A DNA stretch of 15,719 nt from Oxalobacteraceae bacterium UBA6704 (GTDB lineage: Bacteria > Pseudomonadota > Gammaproteobacteria > Burkholderiales > Burkholderiaceae_D): positions 1-15,719 of the forward strand of contig DKJA01000099.1 of NCBI GenBank assembly GCA_002454505.1. The letters run 5' to 3'. Positions 7,608-13,443 of this stretch are shown piece by piece; within the stretch, counting starts at the first letter, position 1, and every line of letters begins with the position of its first letter. The notes beneath the pieces were generated by a model, which saw only the letters and a list, made by a program, of their open reading frames with translations, did no database searches and was not told where the DNA came from. The translations under genes and the position numbers were made by a program.

Positions 7608-7885
7608 CGGTAAAGTGCAGGAAGGTTGTCAGATAGTAGTTTGGGAGATTTCTGTTGACGCCGAATATTGCACATAGACAATACCATGATTCATGACGGA
7701 GAACACTCTAAAAAAGGTTGCGGCTCGCCTATTGAACAAATCATTGACTCCTTAGCAGGCGGCATTTCAAGATCGCTGTACTGGTCTGTTTCGCGTCCGA
7801 TTTACAGGTAAGAAGCGGTGTCTGAAATCTACCGTCAAGCCCCGGCTTCCCTTACAGCAGAGTTACCCTTCCGGGGCAAAGAAAA
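7608..7885. other. AT-rich intergenic stretch, no gene seen
   Basis: No supported gene lies between the PLD-like N-terminus and the amidohydrolase stop. Short open frames on both strands lack start signals or family features. Two short inverted repeats sit at 7666-7683 and 7685-7695. Near the amidohydrolase end, CCCCGG (7840-7845) can pair with CCGGGG (7871-7876) across a 25-base loop, with no T-run. No tRNA, IS end or direct repeat marking an insertion was found. Confidence 0.5.
7666..7695. promoter_or_regulatory. Two inverted repeats upstream of the PLD-like gene
   Basis: TATTG and CAATA (7666-7670 and 7679-7683) flank 8 bases. Immediately beyond lies a perfect 11-bp palindrome, CATGA-T-TCATG (7685-7695). 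Both are 59-88 bases upstream of the ATG at 7607, a plausible operator position for a minus-strand promoter. No clear -10/-35 pair was identified. Confidence 0.3.
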
Positions 7886-9661
7886 TCAGCGACTTCCAGA
7901 GAGTTTCTCGGCCTGGTACACCACCTTCCCGCCCACCACCGTCTGCAACACCTTGACGTCGGCGATCTCCTCCGCCGGAATCGTCAGGACATTCCGGTCG
8001 AGGACGATCAGGTCGGCCAGCTTGCCCACCTCCAGCGACCCGGTCGACGTCTCCTGCCGCAGTGTATAAGCCGCGTTCAACGTAATCGCCCGCAGCACCG
8101 CGGCGCGCGGCATGCCGGGCTGCGACGTCAGCCGGCCCGCATAGTCCTTGCCCGCATCCGGCGCGGCGGTGCGGGTGACGCCCACCTTCAGCGCGAACCA
8201 GATGTCCAGCGGGTCGACGGGCCAGTCGCTGCCGTACGCGATGCGCGCGCCCGCATGCAATAACAACGCCTGCGGTTCGACGATGGCATAACGGGCCGGC
8301 CCCATGAAGTCCCTGAGTGCGCCCACCGTATCCGGCGCCGGCTTGGCCCACTGGAAGGACAGCACGGCGGTCGCATCCAGTTTCGCGAAGCGGCCGTAGT
8401 CGGCAGGTGCGACGATTTCATCGTGCGCCAGCACGGGCCGCACGTCCTTGCCGCGCGCGGTGGCGCGCAGCGTTTCGATGGCATCGAGCGATTCGCGCAC
8501 GGCGCGGTCGCCATCGGCGTGGATGTGCGGATCGATTTGCGCTCGCGCCAGTTCGGCCAGCGTGGAGTTCAGAGCCTCTTTCGTAAAATAGGAAGGTGGA
8601 CCATTGCTCGGTCCGGACTGCCAATCCGGCCGGTCCGCCGTGCCGCGGTCGACGAGATACGGTTCCAGCATCGCACCGGTGAACGCAGGCGCCGCGATGA
8701 CGCCATCCATGAACAGCTTGGCGTGACGCACCTGCAGCGACGGCGCGACCCGCGTCGGCCCCTGGTCGAACTGCCTGCGCTGCTTCAGCAGTTCGGCCAC
8801 CGTGCCGCCTTTGTCCGGATCGATCAGTACCGCGAAGTGCGCCCGTGCAGTGAGCTTGCCTTCGCGCTGCAGCTGCGTAAAGGCCGTCATCGTTTCGGGA
8901 TCGGTGTACGCATCGAGGAAGGTGGTAATACCCTGCCTGCGCATGGCCTCCAGCGCGGCCGCCGAAGCGGCCAGGTTCTCCGCCTCGGTGAGGGGCGGCA
9001 GCAGGTTCATCGCCAGGTCCTGCGCGGCGTCCTCCAGCAGGCCGGTGGCATCGCCCTGCGCATCGCGGACGATCCTGCCGCCGGCCGGATCGGGCGTGTC
9101 GCGGCGGATGCCGGCCACCGCGATGCCCTTCGCATTGAGCTGCACGGAGTGCCCGAACGACGAGCGCACGATCACGGGCCGGCTGGTCTGCAGCGCATCG
9201 AGCGTGGCGGCGCTGGTGGCCACGCCCTCCGGCAGCATGCCCTGCTGGAACCAGTTGACGACGACCAGCCAGCGGTCCGGACCGGCCGCTTTATCGCGGT
9301 CCAGGCAGGCCTGGATGCGCGCCTGGAACTGCGGCACCGTCAGCGGCACGTAATCGAGGCTGCAATTGAGCAGCCGGCTGCCGCCCGACTGCGGGTGCAT
9401 ATGGGCGTCGATCAGCCCGGGCATCAGCATGCGGCCATGCAGGTCGATGACCCTGGTGGCCTTGCCGGTCAGCGCCTTCGCGCCATCGTTGCCGCCGACG
9501 TAAACGATGCGGCCGGCGCGCACGGCCAGCGCCTGGTGCACGCTGTCTTTCGCATCGACGGTGTAGACGTAGCCGTTGCGGTAGACCGTATCGGCCGGCG
9601 GCGCGGCGTGCGCCGTGGAGCACAGCAACCCGAGAACTGCGGCATGAATCCTGCTGCTCAT
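7886..9661 (-). CDS. Exported amidohydrolase, YtcJ-like (Amidohydro_3)
   Basis: A 591-residue metal-dependent amidohydrolase. A short signal peptide (residues 1-19, ending AHA) points to a periplasmic location. The fold runs from an N-terminal beta-sandwich start (YRNGYVYTVDAKD), through the metal-binding HMH of GLIDAHMHP (His87, His89), the family block VRSSFGHSVQLNAKG, HIHADGDRAV and LAHDEIV, to the acidic metal ligand in YGSDWPVDP. It closes with the GSLEVGKLADLIVLDRN sandwich that is typical of YtcJ proteins. The ATG at 9661 has AAGG five bases upstream; the frame stays open far beyond it into antisense of the copper genes, which is a GC artefact. Members hydrolyse amide or formamide-type bonds, but the substrate is unknown. 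It diverges from the copper module across 95 bp. Confidence 0.9.
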   Translation of the reverse strand: MSSRIHAAVLGLLCSTAHAAPPADTVYRNGYVYTVDAKDSVHQALAVRAGRIVYVGGNDGAKALTGKATRVIDLHGRMLMPGLIDAHMHPQSGGSRLLNCSLDYVPLTVPQFQARIQACLDRDKAAGPDRWLVVVNWFQQGMLPEGVATSAATLDALQTSRPVIVRSSFGHSVQLNAKGIAVAGIRRDTPDPAGGRIVRDAQGDATGLLEDAAQDLAMNLLPPLTEAENLAASAAALEAMRRQGITTFLDAYTDPETMTAFTQLQREGKLTARAHFAVLIDPDKGGTVAELLKQRRQFDQGPTRVAPSLQVRHAKLFMDGVIAAPAFTGAMLEPYLVDRGTADRPDWQSGPSNGPPSYFTKEALNSTLAELARAQIDPHIHADGDRAVRESLDAIETLRATARGKDVRPVLAHDEIVAPADYGRFAKLDATAVLSFQWAKPAPDTVGALRDFMGPARYAIVEPQALLLHAGARIAYGSDWPVDPLDIWFALKVGVTRTAAPDAGKDYAGRLTSQPGMPRAAVLRAITLNAAYTLRQETSTGSLEVGKLADLIVLDRNVLTIPAEEIADVKVLQTVVGGKVVYQAEKLSGSR

Positions 9662-9744
9662 GAGAACCTTATGGAAGGTGAGGGATGGCCCACGACGCAC
9701 CGGCCAGTCGCGCTGGGCCAAGCGCAGCGCGCCATGCCCTCGAC

Positions 9745-9750
9745 TATAAT
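9745..9750 (+). promoter_or_regulatory. Candidate -10 box at the head of the copper module
   Basis: A perfect TATAAT ends only 6 bases before the ATG at 9757. If used, transcription would start at or within a few bases of that ATG, giving a leaderless mRNA, or a leader of about 9 bases for the in-frame ATG at 9766. No -35 hexamer was recognised. The same box would be internal if translation began at 9685. Confidence 0.4.
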
Positions 9751-9756
9751 GCAACC

Positions 9757-10140
9757 ATGTTTTCCATGGCAAAGCATCGAGTGCTGCACGTGTGGATCGC
9801 CCTGCTGGCCATCCTGTTCGGCGCGCTCGCGCCGGCCGTATCGCACGCGCTGGCCGCCGCGGATCGCCATGCCGGCCAAGTGGAACTGTGCACGGCAACC
9901 GGCGTACAGCTGGTCGAAGTGCCCGCGCCGGACAGCAAGCAGACGCTGCCACCCATGCATGACATGGGCCACTGCGCCTGCTGCACCAGCCATCACGCGC
10001 TGCACGCATTGCCCTCGTCTTCCGCAGCGATCGCCGTGACCGGCGGCCGCGCCATCCATCCTGCCCTGTTCCACGCCGCGCCGCGGCTGCTGCACGCGTG
10101 GTCCCCCGCCGCGCCGCGCGGTCCCCCGCTTTTCGCCTGA
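9757..10140 (+). CDS. DUF2946-like exported His/Met/Cys-rich protein, probable copper binding
   Basis: A 127-residue protein with an N-terminal signal or anchor segment (basic KHR, hydrophobic core at residues 11-33). It has the DUF2946-type VELCTATGVQLVEV motif (Cys45) and a cluster of possible metal ligands at residues 67-83: Met67, His68, Met70, His72, Cys73, Cys75, Cys76, His79, His80 and His83. It probably binds copper in the periplasm; the SCO and PCuAC genes that follow support this. The start is uncertain. ATG 9757 puts the signal peptide first and follows a TATAAT. An in-frame ATG at 9685 has a good GGAAGG ribosome-binding site 6 bases upstream but would add 24 residues unlike a signal peptide. 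ATG 9766 is a third option. Family assignment is by recognised motif, not by search. Confidence 0.7.
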   Translation: MFSMAKHRVLHVWIALLAILFGALAPAVSHALAAADRHAGQVELCTATGVQLVEVPAPDSKQTLPPMHDMGHCACCTSHHALHALPSSSAAIAVTGGRAIHPALFHAAPRLLHAWSPAAPRGPPLFA

Positions 10141-10238
10141 GCCACCGGCCGCCGTTGCGGCGCCCCCGACCTGACGCATGCGCCATGCCGCATCGTGCGC
10201 GCATGTCCATCAACTTTCCATCGAAGGAAGGATTCACC

Positions 10239-10820
10239 ATGCATCGACTCTTCATCGCATCGCTGCTCGCGCTGGCGCTGCTGGCCGGGTGCGACCGGCC
10301 CCGCCCGCAAACCTTCAACGGCACCGACATCACCGGCGCCGACCAGGGCAAGGATTTTCGCTTGAAGGACCCGGACGGCCGCGAGCGCACGCTCGCCGAC
10401 TTCCGCGGCAAGGCCGTCATGATCTTCTTCGGTTTCACCCAGTGCCCGGACGTGTGCCCGACGGCGCTGATCCGCGCCGCTGAAGTGAAGCGCATGCTGG
10501 GCGCGGACGGCGAGCGGCTGCAGGTGCTGTTCGTCACCGTCGATCCCGAGCGGGACACGCCGGCCGTGCTGAAAGCCTACACGGCGGCTTTCGATCCCAG
10601 CTTCGTCGGCCTGTACGGCACGCTGCAGCAGACGGCCGCCACCGCCGCCGACTTCAAGATCTTCTACCAGAAAGTGCCGACCGGCGAGTCCTACACGATG
10701 GACCACTCGGCGGTCAGCTACGTGTACGACCCGGCCGGCAAGCTGCGGCTGCTGATGCGGCACGACCAGAGCCCGCAGCAGTATGCGGACGACCTGCGCA
10801 AGATCCTCAAACCAACCTGA
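10239..10820 (+). CDS. SCO1/SenC-family copper lipoprotein
   Basis: A 193-residue thioredoxin-fold lipoprotein that metallates or reduces the CuA site of cytochrome c oxidase on the periplasmic side. The signal ends in the lipobox LLAGC with Cys18 as the lipidated residue. The copper site is complete: CPDVC (Cys69, Cys73) and the distal His156 in YTMDHSAVSYVYD. FVTVDPERDTP is the other family hallmark. The ATG at 10239 has a strong AAGGAAGGA ribosome-binding site; upstream in-frame codons belong to no recognisable protein. It lies 98 bp after the DUF2946-like gene and only 17 bp before the PCuAC gene, so the last two are surely co-transcribed. No cytochrome oxidase genes are in the window. 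Confidence 0.93.
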   Translation: MHRLFIASLLALALLAGCDRPRPQTFNGTDITGADQGKDFRLKDPDGRERTLADFRGKAVMIFFGFTQCPDVCPTALIRAAEVKRMLGADGERLQVLFVTVDPERDTPAVLKAYTAAFDPSFVGLYGTLQQTAATAADFKIFYQKVPTGESYTMDHSAVSYVYDPAGKLRLLMRHDQSPQQYADDLRKILKPT

Positions 10821-10837
10821 CACGAAGGACTACCACC

Positions 10838-11296
10838 ATGAAAAAGCTTCTTACTATCTCGATCGTTGCAGCCACGCTGTTCGGCTCCGCCGCCCACGCC
10901 CAGGTCACCGTCAGCGACGCCTGGGTGCGCGCCACCGTGCCGCAGCAGAAAGCCAGCGGCGCGTTCATGCAGCTGCAGGCCGCGCAGGACAGCAGGCTGG
11001 TTGCGGCCAGCTCGCCCGTCACGCCGGCCGTGGAAGTGCATGAAATGGCCATGCAGGACAATGTGATGCGCATGCGGCAGGTTCCAGCCGTCGCGCTGCC
11101 GGCCGGGAAGCCGGTGGCACTGAAGCCGGGCGGCTACCACATCATGCTGCTGAACCTGACGCGGCAGCTGAAGGAAGGCGACACCGTGCCATTGACGCTG
11201 GTCGTCGAAGACGCCGCCGGCAAGCGGCAGACCGTGGCCGTGTCGGCGCCGGTGCGGGCGTTGAATGCCGGCGCGCCGGCGGCCGGCGGGCGTTGA
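10838..11296 (+). CDS. PCuAC periplasmic copper chaperone
   Basis: A 152-residue PCu(A)C-family (DUF461) protein with a cleavable signal peptide (MKKLLTISIVAATLF through AHA-Q, residues 1-21). The Cu(I) motif H-x10-M-x21-H-x-M is met exactly by His68, Met79, His101 and Met103, and extra methionines at 70, 72 and 77 lie in the same stretch. Family members hand Cu(I) to CuA of cytochrome oxidase together with SCO proteins, which matches the gene immediately upstream. An AAGGA ribosome-binding site precedes the ATG by 8 bases. The C-terminal tail is Ala/Gly-rich and lacks the long His/Met extension of some homologues. The gene ends 15 bp from the convergent hydrolase. Confidence 0.93.
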   Translation: MKKLLTISIVAATLFGSAAHAQVTVSDAWVRATVPQQKASGAFMQLQAAQDSRLVAASSPVTPAVEVHEMAMQDNVMRMRQVPAVALPAGKPVALKPGGYHIMLLNLTRQLKEGDTVPLTLVVEDAAGKRQTVAVSAPVRALNAGAPAAGGR

Positions 11297-11311
11297 TGGT
11301 TTTCGTCAGAC

Positions 11312-12289
11312 TTACTTGGCCGTCTTCAGCGTCCGCCCCAGGAAATCGCGCATGTAGGCGCCGATGACGGCGCTGTCCTCTTCCAGCGCGAAGTGCCCCG
11401 TATCGAGCAGGTGCAGCTCGGCCTTCGGCAAATCCTTCAGGTACGGGTGCGCGCCGGCGGCCGGGAAGATCTTGTCGTTCTTGCCCCACACGATCAGCAT
11501 CGGCGGCTGGTGCTTGCGGAAGTAAGCCTGCCACGCCGGATAGCGGCCCGGATTGGTGCCGTAGCTGTGGAACATCTCGATCTGGATGTCCTTGTTGCCC
11601 GGCCGGTCCAGGTAGGACTGGTCGACCGTCCACGCATCGGGGCTGATGTGCTGCACGTCGCGCACGCCTTCGACGTACTGCCACTTGGTGCCTTCCAGCT
11701 CCAGCAGCGGGCGCAGCTTGTCGCCGTTGGCGGGCGTCTTGTCCTTCCAGTAAACCTTCACCGGCGCCCAGAACTCGTTGTCGAGCCCCTCGTTATAGGC
11801 ATTGCCGTTCTGGACGACGATGGCCGTCACGCGCTCCGGATGCGCGACCGCCAGCCGGTAGCCGATCGGCGCGCCGTAATCCTGCACGTACAGCGCATAG
11901 CGCGAAATGCCGACCGCCGTGGTGAACTTGTCGATCACATTGGCCAGGTTGTCGAAGCTGTAGGTGAACTTGTCCATCGGCGGCATGTCGCTCTGGCCGT
12001 AGCCGGGATAGTCGGGCGCGATGATGTGGTATTTGTCGGCCAGCAGCGGAATCAGGTTGCGGAACATCTGCGACGAGGTGGGGAAGCCGTGCAGCAGCAG
12101 CAGCGTCGGCGCGTCCTTCGGCCCCGCCTCGCGGTAGAACACCTTGACGCCGTCGATGGTCACGGTGCGGTAGTTAACAGTGAGCGCTTCTTTGGCGGCT
12201 GCCGGGGCGGCCTGCACGTGGGCGGCATGCAGCGACAGGGCGAAGAACAGCGAGGCGGCAAGGCGGAGGGGAAGTGGCGAGGTGTGCAT
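11312..12289 (-). CDS. Exported alpha/beta-hydrolase with Asp nucleophile (epoxide hydrolase/dehalogenase-like)
   Basis: A 325-residue hydrolase with a signal peptide ending near VQAAPA (residue ~28), so it is probably periplasmic. The oxyanion motif is HGFPTSS (67-73). The nucleophile elbow is VQDYGAPIG with Asp137 in place of Ser, as in epoxide hydrolases and haloalkane dehalogenases. The acid is probably Asp272 (VWGKNDKIFP) and the base His299 (DTGHFALEED). The residue after Asp137 is Tyr, whereas haloalkane dehalogenases usually have Trp there as a halide ligand, so epoxide or ester hydrolysis may be more likely than dehalogenation. The ATG has AAGGA seven bases upstream. A minus-strand TAGAAT at 12364-12369 could be its -10 box. 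No regulator lies beside it. Confidence 0.85.
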   Translation of the reverse strand: MHTSPLPLRLAASLFFALSLHAAHVQAAPAAAKEALTVNYRTVTIDGVKVFYREAGPKDAPTLLLLHGFPTSSQMFRNLIPLLADKYHIIAPDYPGYGQSDMPPMDKFTYSFDNLANVIDKFTTAVGISRYALYVQDYGAPIGYRLAVAHPERVTAIVVQNGNAYNEGLDNEFWAPVKVYWKDKTPANGDKLRPLLELEGTKWQYVEGVRDVQHISPDAWTVDQSYLDRPGNKDIQIEMFHSYGTNPGRYPAWQAYFRKHQPPMLIVWGKNDKIFPAAGAHPYLKDLPKAELHLLDTGHFALEEDSAVIGAYMRDFLGRTLKTAK

Positions 12290-12320
12290 GATGCGTCCTT
12301 TTTATATGAGTGACCGGCTA

Positions 12321-12343
12321 GGCGGCCTGACCATCCGGCCGCC
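12321..12343. other. GC-rich hairpin upstream of the Asp-nucleophile hydrolase
   Basis: GGCGGCC (12321-12327) and GGCCGCC (12337-12343) form a perfect 7-bp stem around a 9-base loop. On the minus strand it would lie in the leader of the hydrolase mRNA if TAGAAT at 12364-12369 is the -10 box. No T-run is present, so it is probably not a terminator. Confidence 0.3.
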
Positions 12344-12438
12344 TGCGGGCGGTGGATGAAGCCATTCTAGGAGTCGCGCCCGCGCGGAGAAACGGTGTTG
12401 GCAGCAATTCATTTTTTCGCCGGGAGAAATGAAGGGCC

Positions 12439-12471
12439 GTTCCTATCGCGTTGTAGCGATCGCCCGGGAAC
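12439..12471. promoter_or_regulatory. Nested inverted repeat upstream of the universal stress protein gene
   Basis: Outer arms GTTCC (12439-12443) and GGAAC (12467-12471) enclose inner arms ATCGC (12445-12449) and GCGAT (12456-12460). The element ends 42 bases before the GTG start at 12514, a usual place for an operator or activator site. It does not match the FNR/Anr consensus TTGAT-N4-ATCAA. The role is inferred from position only. Confidence 0.35.
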
Positions 12472-12513
12472 CGTTAAAGTGCCATTTACTACAGTTGCTC
12501 CGTGGAGACATGC

Positions 12514-13413
12514 GTGAACGAACTTACAGCTGACGCTGAAGCTGACATGGCCGCCCCCCGGCAATTGCTGCTGGCCACCGACCTGTCGCCCCGCTATGAC
12601 CGGGCGCTGGACCGTGCCCGCCTGCTGGCCCTCGAATGGCAGGCGGCGCTGACCGTGCTGGCCGTGCGCCAGGGACCCGGCACGCCGGAGGAAATCCCGT
12701 CGTGGATGGATGGCAAGAGCAGGATCCACCAGTTCGGCACCGCCGCGCGGGCGGAACTGGCCGAGGAATTCGCCGGCACCGGCGTCAGCCCCACGCTGCA
12801 GGTGCTCGAGGGCGACGCCACGCGCAGCATCCTCGCCGCGGCGGAAGCAGCAGAGTCAGCGAACAACGCCGTCGTCATCATCGGCGCCTCGCATAACGTC
12901 ACCTTCCAGGAACTGATCCTCGGCTCGGCCGCGGGCGGCCTGGTGCAGGGACTGGCGCAGCCGCTGCTGGTCGTCCGGCAGCGGGCCCGCGGCAGCTACA
13001 GCCGCATCGTCGTGGCCACCGACTTCACGGACGTGTCGCGCCGCGCGCTGGGTACCGCCCTTCAGCTGTTTGCCGACCGCCGCATCACGCTGTACCACGT
13101 GCTCGATGGCGACGGCAATGCGTCGCCGGAGATGATGCAGGCGGCGGTGGCCGAAAGCGCCCGCTTCCTCGACCGCTGCGCGTTGCCGGCCGGTGCGCGC
13201 GAACGCATCGACGTGCTGGTCGCGCAAGGTCCGGTGACGGATGCCATCGCCCGCCATGTGGCCGACGAAGCGATCCAGCTGGTGGTGCTCGGCGTGCACC
13301 GCCGTTCCGCCGTGGCCCGCGTATTCAAGGAAAGCCAGAGCGACGAGCTGCTGGCGCAACTGCCGTGCGATACGCTGCTGGTGCGCGCCATGGAGGGCAG
13401 CGACGATGGCTGA
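12514..13413 (+). CDS. Tandem-domain universal stress protein
   Basis: About 299 residues made of two Usp domains in tandem, cytoplasmic. Domain 1 covers about residues 15-152: PRQLLLATDLSPRYDRAL, then VVIIGASHN and a GS-containing loop LGSAAGGLVQG before PLLVV, a partial ATP-binding pattern. Domain 2 covers about 157-293: YSRIVVATDFTDVSRRAL, LVVLGVHRR and CDTLLVR. It lacks the glycine-serine loop (VARVFKESQSDELL instead), so nucleotide binding there is doubtful. The GTG at 12514 is chosen because GGAG lies 6 bases upstream; a GTG at 12502 has no ribosome-binding site and an ATG at 12547 is a further option. mrpA follows after 30 bp, so the two are probably one operon linking stress sensing to cation/proton balance. 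Confidence 0.88.
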   Translation: MNELTADAEADMAAPRQLLLATDLSPRYDRALDRARLLALEWQAALTVLAVRQGPGTPEEIPSWMDGKSRIHQFGTAARAELAEEFAGTGVSPTLQVLEGDATRSILAAAEAAESANNAVVIIGASHNVTFQELILGSAAGGLVQGLAQPLLVVRQRARGSYSRIVVATDFTDVSRRALGTALQLFADRRITLYHVLDGDGNASPEMMQAAVAESARFLDRCALPAGARERIDVLVAQGPVTDAIARHVADEAIQLVVLGVHRRSAVARVFKESQSDELLAQLPCDTLLVRAMEGSDDG

Positions 13414-13443
13414 CGCTCGCTACCGGAAAGGGAGCTGACGACG

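Noticed and set aside
7840..7876. CCCCGG/CCGGGG pair just past the amidohydrolase stop as a terminator
   Set aside because: Only 6 bp of stem, a 25-base loop and no T-run; not enough for an intrinsic terminator call.
6340..7885. Search for IS ends, tRNA attachment site, or direct repeats bounding the AT-rich island
   Set aside because: No transposase fragment, tRNA or convincing matched repeat was seen at either side, so mobility is argued from base composition alone.
10177..10205. Inverted repeat CATGCGC/GCGCATG in the leader of sco
   Set aside because: The loop is 15 bases and such GC-rich 7-mers recur by chance in this DNA. No link to a known copper operator motif was seen.
7886..10558. 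An 890-codon minus-strand open frame spanning the amidohydrolase and running antisense to the copper genes
   Set aside because: Only the part from 9661 down is the amidohydrolase, with a signal peptide and ribosome-binding site at that start. The upstream 299 codons are antisense to DUF2946-like and sco genes and look like low-complexity Arg/Ala/Ser-rich shadow sequence.
12451..12479. TTGTAG-17 bp-TTAAAG as a sigma-70 promoter for the Usp gene
   Set aside because: Each hexamer matches the consensus at only three of six positions, and the -35 overlaps the inverted repeat; too weak to annotate.
13406..13438. A 10-codon ATG frame overlapping the end of the Usp gene
   Set aside because: Too short, no ribosome-binding site of its own, and no recognisable product; probably chance.
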